From: CAYWMY01 sp046352935
GTDB taxonomy: Bacteria > Pseudomonadota > Gammaproteobacteria > Steroidobacterales > Steroidobacteraceae
Length of the DNA: 64,000 nucleotides
Reading direction: 5' to 3'
Assembly (NCBI GenBank): GCA_046352935.1
Contig: JAXMGR010000014.1
Coordinates: forward strand, 1 to 64,000
Shown here: one piece after another, positions 57,666 through 64,000 of the stretch
Layout of the letters: each line of letters opens with the position of its first letter
Position numbering within the stretch: the first letter of the stretch is position 1
The notes under the pieces: generated by a model
Databases searched by the model: none
Told to the model about the DNA's origin: nothing
The model's input: the letters and a program-made list of their open reading frames with translations, nothing else
Program-made: the position numbers and the translations under genes

Positions 57666-58802
57666 TCACGCGGGCACCCGCACCCGGACAGGCTCCATGA
57701 CTCCGATGCCTTCGGTGTAGCTGCGCAGGCGGGCGATCAGCGTCGAAGTGACTTCCTGACCCCCGCGCACCAGCCGCAGCCCTTTCAGGCTCAGCACGTC
57801 CTCGTCGAGCACCATGCCGGGCCGCAGGTCGTGTACGCGGAGCGTGCGGTGGATGACCTGTTCCGTGGATTCCTGCATCAGTGCCAGCGCTTCCACGGCG
57901 CGGTGCGGCAGATCGACTGCCGACGCGACGCGCGAAATGGCTGTGCGGCGCGGGACGCCCGATGACACGAGCCGATCGAACTCCGCGGCCACCTCCAGGA
58001 TCACCCTGCCGGTCGTGATGACGTCGGCCGTGTGCGCGCGACGTGCCTCGGACGGGGCCGTCGGCGGTTGCGATGCGTCGGCGATGATCGCGGCGACGCG
58101 ACCGAGCCTGGGGATGCTGGAGATCAGACGCGCTGAGATGCTGCGGTACTGCGCCACCTGCTGCTGTTCCCGCGCATCCAGGGTCTGGCCGGCCCCGAAC
58201 TTCTCGGCGAGTTCCTCCGGCAGCGCGACCCAGCCGATCTGCGACAGCATCGCAGCGAGCCGGATCTGCCAGCGATCGGGCACGTCGAGCGCACCCGCCA
58301 TGGCATCCGCGTAACGCGTGATCCGCGAGGCGCGTCCATAGGCATCGGGACTGACGATGGCCAGAATGTCGGTCAGCACCTGGACTGCTCCCGACAGCGT
58401 CTGCTCGAGCAGTTCCTTCTCGGCCATGATCAGATCGTATTGTTCGAGGCCCGATGACACCGCGGCGAACAGCGACTCGGGTGTGCACGGCTTCGTGAGG
58501 AAGCGGAAGACGTGACCGTCGTTGACGGCCGCGATGGTCGCGTCCAGGTCCGAATGGCCGCTCAGGATCATCCGCACCGTGTTCGGGCAGCGGCGCCGGA
58601 CCTCCGCGAGGAACTCGGCGCCGGACATGCCGGGCATCCGCATGTCCGACACCACGACGGCGAACGGCGCCGAGTCGCCGATCACTCGCAGGCCCTCCTG
58701 CGGCCCGATCGCCGTCGCCAGTCCGATGCGCCTGCCGAGCGTGCGTCGGATGCCCTCCAGGACCCCTGCCTCGTCGTCGACGAACAGCACCCGCGCAGTC
58801 AT
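57666..58802 (-). CDS. Response regulator with degenerate HD output domain (RpfG-like)
   Basis: A 378-residue protein. The receiver (1-125) is complete: VLFVDDEAGVLEGIRRTL, VVVSDMRMPGMSGAEFLAEV, MILSGHSDLDATIAAV and FRFLTKPCTPESL. The C-terminal 240 residues follow the HD-GYP layout (DAYGRASRITRYADAMAGAL, RLAAMLSQIGWVALPEELAEKF, ISARLISSIPRLGRVAAIIADASQPP). The metal-binding HD is replaced by SQ in AAMLSQIGW, and the GYP segment is missing. It should therefore not hydrolyse c-di-GMP and may be a signalling scaffold. The start overlaps the HDOD gene stop (ATGA). Confidence 0.85.
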   Translation of the reverse strand: MTARVLFVDDEAGVLEGIRRTLGRRIGLATAIGPQEGLRVIGDSAPFAVVVSDMRMPGMSGAEFLAEVRRRCPNTVRMILSGHSDLDATIAAVNDGHVFRFLTKPCTPESLFAAVSSGLEQYDLIMAEKELLEQTLSGAVQVLTDILAIVSPDAYGRASRITRYADAMAGALDVPDRWQIRLAAMLSQIGWVALPEELAEKFGAGQTLDAREQQQVAQYRSISARLISSIPRLGRVAAIIADASQPPTAPSEARRAHTADVITTGRVILEVAAEFDRLVSSGVPRRTAISRVASAVDLPHRAVEALALMQESTEQVIHRTLRVHDLRPGMVLDEDVLSLKGLRLVRGGQEVTSTLIARLRSYTEGIGVMEPVRVRVPA

Positions 58803-59977
58803 GGTGCGCACCCGTCGATCGCGGCAGTACGCATGGCGGCGCGCTGCAGGACAGGCCAGCGGGCGGCGAAGTCGGCCTGTGCGATGAGTCCGGCATCGAT
58901 CCCGGCGCTCTCGGGCGAGGAGAGGTCCGGGTTGAAGGCGAAACGATCCGCGATGTAGACCATCTGCGCCATTCGCGCCGAGGCGTCGAGGTGGCGTGCC
59001 GCGGTGTGGTGCCAGGCCACACCCTCGACGATCGGGTCGGGGAAGCCCCATGACGCCAGCAGGTATGCCCCGATGATCGCATGGTCGTCCGTGGCCGGTT
59101 CCGTCATCGCTGCCTCACCGCCCGCGAACGTCGTGCCGGCATTGCCGTGCATGGCGAGGACCAGGAAGCCGATGTCGTGCAGCAGCCCCGCCAGGAACGC
59201 CTGATTGACCTTGGTCTCGGGCAGCTTCTCGGCAATCGCGAGGTCGCGGGCCATCGTCGCGACGCGCAGGCTGTGATCGGGCCAGCGTGCCAGGGCTCCA
59301 CCCGCCCCGAACAGCTGAGGATAGGCTGAGACCACGGTACCGCTCAGGACCAGCGCTGCGATGATCTCCATGCCCAGGAACGAACAGGCGCGTTCGATCG
59401 TCGTGACGGGCTTCGGCGGGCCGAAGAATGCGGAGTTGGAGACTTTCAGCAGCGTCGCGGTCAGGCTGGGGTCCCTCGCGATGATCACTGCCGCCTCCTT
59501 GATGCTGGCGTCGGGGCTCTGGACGCAGCGCACCAGGTCCTCGTACGCCGAGGGCAGGGCCGGGAGGGTGTCCGGGGCCATGTTGAGACCTGCGGTGCGC
59601 TCCTGCAGCAGCGTGCGCAGCGCCAGCGTCCGCGAGATCGTCGACTGCAGCGTCGCGACGTCACAGGGCTTCGCGAGGAACTGCTGGACACAGCCGACCG
59701 CCTCGAGCAGCGACGCCTGCTCGGCGTGACCCGACAGCATCAGGCGCGCGATCCTCGGGTGGCGATCCTTGACGGCGCGGAGCAACTGTCGGCCGTCCAG
59801 CTCGGGCATGCGCATATCCGACACGATCACGTCGACGTCGCGGTCCTCGAGCAGCCTCAGCGCTTCGAGGCCGCTGGTCGCGAACAGCATGTTCCATGCG
59901 TCGCGCATGCCACGCAACGCGCGGCGCAGGCCCTCGAGCAGCATGGGCTCGTCGTCGACGAACAGGATGGTCAGCAT
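58799..59977 (-). CDS. Response regulator with HDOD output domain
   Basis: A 392-residue protein. The receiver is complete (TILFVDDEPMLLEGLRRAL, VDVIVSDMRMPELDGRQLLRAV, RLMLSGHAEQASLLEAV, FLAKPCDVATL). Residues about 140-350 are an HDOD domain: IARDPSLTATLLKVSNSAFFG, IERACSFLGMEIIAALVLSG, FLAGLLHDIGFLVLAM, and the EPATDDHAIIGAYLLASWGFPDPIVEGVAWHH block. HDOD domains are usually not catalytic and relay signals. The ATG at 59977 has GAGGAA upstream; the open frame further out lies in the histidine-kinase gene. It is 16 nt after the histidine kinase stop and overlaps the next gene by ATGA, so one operon. Confidence 0.92.
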   Translation of the reverse strand: MLTILFVDDEPMLLEGLRRALRGMRDAWNMLFATSGLEALRLLEDRDVDVIVSDMRMPELDGRQLLRAVKDRHPRIARLMLSGHAEQASLLEAVGCVQQFLAKPCDVATLQSTISRTLALRTLLQERTAGLNMAPDTLPALPSAYEDLVRCVQSPDASIKEAAVIIARDPSLTATLLKVSNSAFFGPPKPVTTIERACSFLGMEIIAALVLSGTVVSAYPQLFGAGGALARWPDHSLRVATMARDLAIAEKLPETKVNQAFLAGLLHDIGFLVLAMHGNAGTTFAGGEAAMTEPATDDHAIIGAYLLASWGFPDPIVEGVAWHHTAARHLDASARMAQMVYIADRFAFNPDLSSPESAGIDAGLIAQADFAARWPVLQRAAMRTAAIDGCAP

Positions 59978-59993
59978 CTTTCGGGTTTCCTCG

Positions 59994-62672
59994 CTAGGCT
60001 GCGGCACGTCCTGCCGGAATCTCGTGGAGCGGCAGGCGCACGATGAACGTGGTTCCTCGACCCGCCGTGCTGTCGACGTGCACGTAGCCGCCATGGCTGG
60101 CCACGATGTTCTGCACGATCGCGAGCCCCTGTCCGGTGCCCTTGCCGACGGGTTTGGTCGTGAAGAATGCATCGAAGATCCTGCCCTGGAGTTCCTCAGG
60201 AATTCCACAGCCGTTGTCCGAGACGCGCAGCTCGACTGCATCGGCATCGTGGCTCGTCGAGATCCGGATCAACCCCGTGCGGCCGCCGCCCTGGCGCGGT
60301 GCTGCCTCGATTGCGTGCGCGGCGTTGACCACCAGGTTGACGACGACCTGCTGGATCTCGCTCGGTGTGGCGGTGATGGTCGGCAGCTCTGCATCGAGAT
60401 GGAGGTCGACTTCGGCGACGTACTTCCATTCGTTCGTCGCCAGCGTGACGGCGCTGGAGACGACCCGGTTCACGTCGGTCGGTACCTTCTCCTGGCCCGG
60501 ATGCGAGAGCTCCTTCAGCGCTCGCACGATGGTCGAGATGCGGGCGATGCCCTCGATCGACTGTTCGATCGCCTTCGGGCACTCGGCGCCCAGATACTCG
60601 AAGTCCCCTGCCTGCAGCACTTGCAGGACTTCACCGGCTGCGATCGTGTCCCGCGCCGACAGCCGCGAACGGATCTCTGCGACCACGGCGGTCATGTCGC
60701 GGACGGCGTCGGCGAGGAAGCGCAGGTTGTCGTTCACGTACTGCGACGGCGTGTTGATCTCGTGGGCGACGCCGGCGGCCAGCTGGCCGATCGCTTCGAG
60801 CTTTCCCGCCGTGGCGCGGGCGTTCTGCGTGCGCTTGATATCCGTGATGTCGGAGGTCGTGCCGACGACACGCGTCGGCATGCCGCGTGCACCCCGCGCA
60901 GCAGCCCTGCCGCGCACGAGGACCCAACGGTACGTGCCGTCGCGGTGACGCAGCCGCTGCTCGATCGAGAGGTCCTCTGCGCGGCCGTGGAAGTAGCCGC
61001 GCAGCGCTTCGCCCGTCGCCGCCCGGTCAGCGGGGTGCACGAGGGAGATCCACGACTCAGGCGTGCTCTCGATTTCGTGGTCTCCGAAGCCGAGCATCTC
61101 CTTCCAGCAGGGGGACAGATAGAGCGTACGCTGGCCGGGGGCCCAGTCCCACACGCCGACTCCGGAGCCCTGCAGGGCGAGATCCCAGCGGCGCTCGATG
61201 TCCGCGACGCGCTGTGTCGCCTCGACCAGTGACGTGACGTCCGTGACGACCCCGACCATGCCGTGGGTCCTGCCGGCAGCATCGCGCAGCGGCACGCGGT
61301 GATCGACGAGGTGTCGAGGCGCGCCGTCCGGGGTTGCCAGCGGGTACGGCGCACTGCTGGTCGCGTGACCACTCGCGATGACCTGCAGGTCTGCTGTCTG
61401 CGCGGTGGATCGCCACGTCTCCGGCAGATCGAGCTCGCCGGTGGCGCGGCCCGCCATGTCCGTCGGGTCGGCGAGTCCGGCCTGCCGGGCAAAGGCCGTG
61501 TTGCAGCCGAGGTAGCGATCGTCTACGTCCTTCCAGAAGACCCAGGCGGGCAGTGCTTCGACGACGGCCTCGAGCAGGTCGCGCTCGGCCGCGAGTTCGT
61601 CGTGCAGGTGCTTTCTCTCGGTGATGTCGAAAGCCGTCAGCACGTATCCCGTGTGCCTGCCATCCGACTCCACGAAGGGCCGCACGCGGATCCGCAGGTG
61701 GACCGGCCGGCCGGAGGCCGTGTGGGCTGGCACCTCGCGTCCGTTGAGGGGATCGAGAGCGAGGGACTCCAGGCGCAGTTCGTCGCGGTCTGCCGCGGTC
61801 GTCGAGAACAGCAGCGTGGTCCACGACCGGCCCGCGATCTGGTCCGCCGGGTAGCCGAACAGCGGACCGAACGCTTCGTTGACCCACTCGATCCTTCCGG
61901 CGAGATCCGTGATCAGCACGGCACGCTCCGACTGCGCGGTTGCTGCGGCCACGCGCTCCCGCAGCGCCAGTGACTGGTCCAGGGCGGATCGTTCACGCTG
62001 CACTCGCCGGATCGCCGGTTCCGCGATCAGGATCGCGATCAGCAGGATGCTGATGAGTGTCACCGCGAGGCCGGCCAGCAACACGCGCATCTGCTGCAGC
62101 TCGTGGTTCGAGATCCTGCCCGGCAGTGCATGGATCCAGTCATCGTAGCGGGATACGAAGGACGAGCCGATGGCAAGGACAGTGGCGATCCCGCCGGCTG
62201 TGGACGCCGCTTCGCGGTCTGCACCGAGCACGGTGCCGATCGCCGCGTCGAACGCAGCTGCCTCGGCGTCGATTGCATCGAAACCGTCGCAGAGGCGGGG
62301 ATCCGGCTCGCAGAGTTGCGTGAGATCCCGGGTCGTACCGTCGCGACGGAGGCGCCATGCCTCAACGGCTCCGGCCAGAGACGCAAGGGATTCGGTGGTT
62401 GGCGGGTCGACGAGGCCGGACAGCTGCATGAGCAGGCCGGCGGTCTCGAACCGCAGGCGCGCAACCTGTTCGATCCTGGCATCCGACCCGGCGGACCGCT
62501 CCGCATGGTGGTGGATCGACAGCGCCACGAATGCGATCGCGGCAACGAGCAGTGCGCACACCAGGGCCACACGCCGGCGCAGGTAACGGCCCATCGCAAC
62601 TGCAGCCGATGTCAGCGTCGCGGCTCCTGCCGATGCACCCGCAGCTGTCGGTGCCCTTCCCGGTTCTGTCAT
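59994..62672 (-). CDS. PAS-domain hybrid-type sensor histidine kinase
   Basis: An 892-residue membrane sensor. Transmembrane helices lie near residues 33-52 (VALVCALLVAAIAFVALSI) and 196-217, flanking a periplasmic domain of about 145 residues. Three PAS domains follow: WVNEAFGPLFGYPADQIAGRSW, LLEAVVEALPAWVFWKDVDDRY with DITSLVEA-type ends, and WDWAPGQRTLYLSPCWKEMLGFG. The kinase core has the H box IGQLAAGVAHEINTPSQYVND (His about 640), the N box VVNLVVNAAHAIEA, G1 VSDNGCGIP and G2 KGTGQGLAIVQNIV. The H box of this type (HEINTPSQYV) is typical of kinases paired with RpfG-like or HDOD regulators, as here. There is no receiver on the protein itself. First gene of the operon. Confidence 0.93.
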   Translation of the reverse strand: MTEPGRAPTAAGASAGAATLTSAAVAMGRYLRRRVALVCALLVAAIAFVALSIHHHAERSAGSDARIEQVARLRFETAGLLMQLSGLVDPPTTESLASLAGAVEAWRLRRDGTTRDLTQLCEPDPRLCDGFDAIDAEAAAFDAAIGTVLGADREAASTAGGIATVLAIGSSFVSRYDDWIHALPGRISNHELQQMRVLLAGLAVTLISILLIAILIAEPAIRRVQRERSALDQSLALRERVAAATAQSERAVLITDLAGRIEWVNEAFGPLFGYPADQIAGRSWTTLLFSTTAADRDELRLESLALDPLNGREVPAHTASGRPVHLRIRVRPFVESDGRHTGYVLTAFDITERKHLHDELAAERDLLEAVVEALPAWVFWKDVDDRYLGCNTAFARQAGLADPTDMAGRATGELDLPETWRSTAQTADLQVIASGHATSSAPYPLATPDGAPRHLVDHRVPLRDAAGRTHGMVGVVTDVTSLVEATQRVADIERRWDLALQGSGVGVWDWAPGQRTLYLSPCWKEMLGFGDHEIESTPESWISLVHPADRAATGEALRGYFHGRAEDLSIEQRLRHRDGTYRWVLVRGRAAARGARGMPTRVVGTTSDITDIKRTQNARATAGKLEAIGQLAAGVAHEINTPSQYVNDNLRFLADAVRDMTAVVAEIRSRLSARDTIAAGEVLQVLQAGDFEYLGAECPKAIEQSIEGIARISTIVRALKELSHPGQEKVPTDVNRVVSSAVTLATNEWKYVAEVDLHLDAELPTITATPSEIQQVVVNLVVNAAHAIEAAPRQGGGRTGLIRISTSHDADAVELRVSDNGCGIPEELQGRIFDAFFTTKPVGKGTGQGLAIVQNIVASHGGYVHVDSTAGRGTTFIVRLPLHEIPAGRAAA

Positions 62673-62896
62673 CTCTCGTCCAGCGCCTCTTCAGCGGAAC
62701 GACCGGTATGTCGTCCCGCGGTGCGATCGTTCGGCCGTGACCGCTGGTACTTGAGGGTATGGAACGTCGTCGGGTGCGCGGATGCCTGCAAATGCGCTGC
62801 AGGCTCACGGCAGTTTAGGGTTATTCCGCACGAAGTGCCGCCGCTGCGACAGCGCGGGCGGCCGGGCCAGGACCGGGTCCGGGCCGCAACAAGGAC

Positions 62897-63727
62897 TCAG
62901 CGCGGCTCGGCGTCCTTGTCGCGCTCGATGAGCGCATACGCCGAGTGGTTGTGGATCGACTCGAAGTTCTCGGACTCGACGACGTAGGCGCGGATGCGGT
63001 CGTCGCTGTTCAGCCGCGCGGCGACGTCGCGCACCATGTCCTCGACGAACTTCGGGTTGTCGTAGGCGCGCTCGGTCACGTACTTCTCGTCGGGCCGCTT
63101 GAGGATCCCGTAGAGTTCGCACGAGGCCTCCTTCTCGGCGACGTCGATGAGTTCCTCGATCCACACGTGCTCGGCGATCCTCGCCGTGATCGTCACATGC
63201 GAGCGCTGGTTGTGCGCCCCGTAGGCCGAGATCTTCTTCGAGCAGGGACACAGGCTCGTGACCGGCACGACCACCTTGATCCAGGTCTCGGTGCGGCCGT
63301 TCTTGTGTTCGCCGATGAGGCTCGCCTGATAGTCCATGAGGCTCTCGACGCCGGACACCGGCGCCCGCTTCGTCACGAAGTACGGGAAGGACATTTCGAT
63401 GTGTCCGGCTTCCGAATCGAGATGGGCCGTGACCTCGCGCAGCATCTCGCGGAACGACTCGACCGAGATCTCGCGCTCGCGCCGGTTCAGGATCTCGACG
63501 AAACGCGACATGTGGGTGCCCTTGAAGTTGTGGGGCAGGAACACGTACATGTTGAAGTTCGCGACCGTGTGCTGTTCACCGCCCGAGCGGTCCTTGACAC
63601 GCACGGGATGAAAGACGTCCTTCACGCCGACCTTGTTGATCGGGAGGTGCCTCGTGTCGACGTGCGCCTGCACGTCTTCGATGGAGGCAGCTGCCTGCGT
63701 CGGAGCGGTGGCCGTGGTCGGGGTCAT
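62897..63727 (-). CDS. folE2: GTP cyclohydrolase I type IB
   Basis: A 276-residue FolE2 enzyme making dihydroneopterin triphosphate for folate, without the zinc requirement of FolE. Signatures: LPINKVGVKDVFHPVRVKDRSGG, NMYVFLPHNFKGTHMSRFVEIL, VTSLCPCSKKISAYGAHNQRSHVTI (catalytic Cys and metal-binding loop), ELIDVAEKEASCELYGILKRPDEKYVTERAYDNPKFVEDMVRDV and ESIHNHSAYALIE. I chose ATG at 63727, which has GAGGA upstream and gives the family N-terminus; the frame is open upstream into a low-complexity stretch. It faces away from the histidine kinase start at 62672. Confidence 0.95.
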   Translation of the reverse strand: MTPTTATAPTQAAASIEDVQAHVDTRHLPINKVGVKDVFHPVRVKDRSGGEQHTVANFNMYVFLPHNFKGTHMSRFVEILNRREREISVESFREMLREVTAHLDSEAGHIEMSFPYFVTKRAPVSGVESLMDYQASLIGEHKNGRTETWIKVVVPVTSLCPCSKKISAYGAHNQRSHVTITARIAEHVWIEELIDVAEKEASCELYGILKRPDEKYVTERAYDNPKFVEDMVRDVAARLNSDDRIRAYVVESENFESIHNHSAYALIERDKDAEPR

Positions 63728-63916
63728 GGTCGAATCCTCGCGGGGCGGGTTTACGGGTCGGGATTGGATGGGGGCGGGCGGATCGTGACGATGACAGACC
63801 CACCCAGCCGGCCCGGCAGCCCGGACGAGAGTTGAGTATAGCGACTCGGGCGGGCGATTCATGCTCCCGCGGACGGCACCGACGGTTGGAGGGCTCCCGG
63901 GAACCCCGGGGATCGC

Positions 63917-64000
63917 TCAGACGCCCACGGGGGCGATCCGGCGCTGGGCAGGACGCCGCCAGAAGCGCTCGGTCGCCCGCAGCATCGATGTGAAATCGAG
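63917..64000 (-). CDS. C-terminal end of a gene that starts beyond the window
   Basis: An open frame in phase from the window end gives 27 residues (LDFTSMLRATERFWRRPAQR, then RIAPVGV and a stop at 63917). The sequence is compact and charged, and codon use is like the neighbours, so it is likely the true 3' end of a gene transcribed toward folE2. The fragment is too short to name. Confidence 0.45.
   Translation of the reverse strand, partial: LDFTSMLRATERFWRRPAQRRIAPVGV

Noticed and set aside
57028..59082. A 684-codon frame reading through two response-regulator genes
   Set aside because: The frame is the RR gene from 57633; upstream it runs out of frame through the HD-type regulator, whose own frame has receiver motifs.

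Overview
The window is very GC-rich, densely packed proteobacterial DNA with no insertion sequence, phage gene, rRNA or CRISPR array that I can see. Several things point to a Gammaproteobacterium: the gene order glyA-nrdR-ribD-ribE-ribBA-ribH-nusB-thiL, single-chain PurL, a DUF1820 protein, EttA, a DUF2189 membrane protein, MltF, and a tRNA with encoded CCA. The catabolic and redox gene mix (Cox/xanthine-dehydrogenase-type hydroxylase, LLM oxidoreductase, P450, NAD-linked formate dehydrogenase) suggests an environmental, Steroidobacter/Nevskia/Xanthomonas-like lineage. That lineage guess is inference.

Layout. 1-7.7 kb: the start of a DUF488 gene, an LLM-class oxidoreductase and an AraC regulator on the minus strand, divergent from a three-subunit molybdenum hydroxylase operon (FAD, 2Fe-2S and Mo subunits) followed by a quinone-oxidoreductase-like protein and a RidA protein. 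8.4-13.2 kb: GH15 glucoamylase and glucose-6-phosphate dehydrogenase, then cytochrome b561. 13.4-22.2 kb: a secreted prolyl oligopeptidase, a large unusual exported protein with a duplicated domain and a C-terminal SPRY-like domain, an archaeal-type methyltransferase, an unrecognised 541-residue protein with a GNAT-like segment, and a DUF2189 membrane protein. 22.3-27.0 kb: SNF2 helicase plus SWIM zinc-finger protein, then a Na+/Ca2+ exchanger. 27.1-30.7 kb: a B12-dependent CarH/LitR-type photoreceptor repressor facing TspO, then a P450 and TadA.

30.8-38.4 kb: MltF, tRNA-Ser(CGA), the formate dehydrogenase genes fdsGBA, and an isolated type VI secretion-type FHA protein. 38.6-50 kb: housekeeping genes (DUF1820, PurL, EttA, a deacetylase-family protein, GlyA) with an EAL protein and a zinc-ribbon protein. 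50.2-55.5 kb: the nrdR-riboflavin-nusB-thiL operon. 55.7-62.7 kb: a signalling island with a Ser/Thr kinase fused to a cyclic-nucleotide-binding domain, convergent with a four-gene histidine kinase/response-regulator operon. 62.9-64 kb: FolE2 and the tail of one more gene.

The most interesting points are two pairs of ATACA direct repeats with an 11-bp period around a perfect -10 box of the photoreceptor gene, the SPRY-tailed duplicated-domain protein, the unrecognised 541-residue protein, and the signalling island, where one HD-type output domain has lost its catalytic HD pair.
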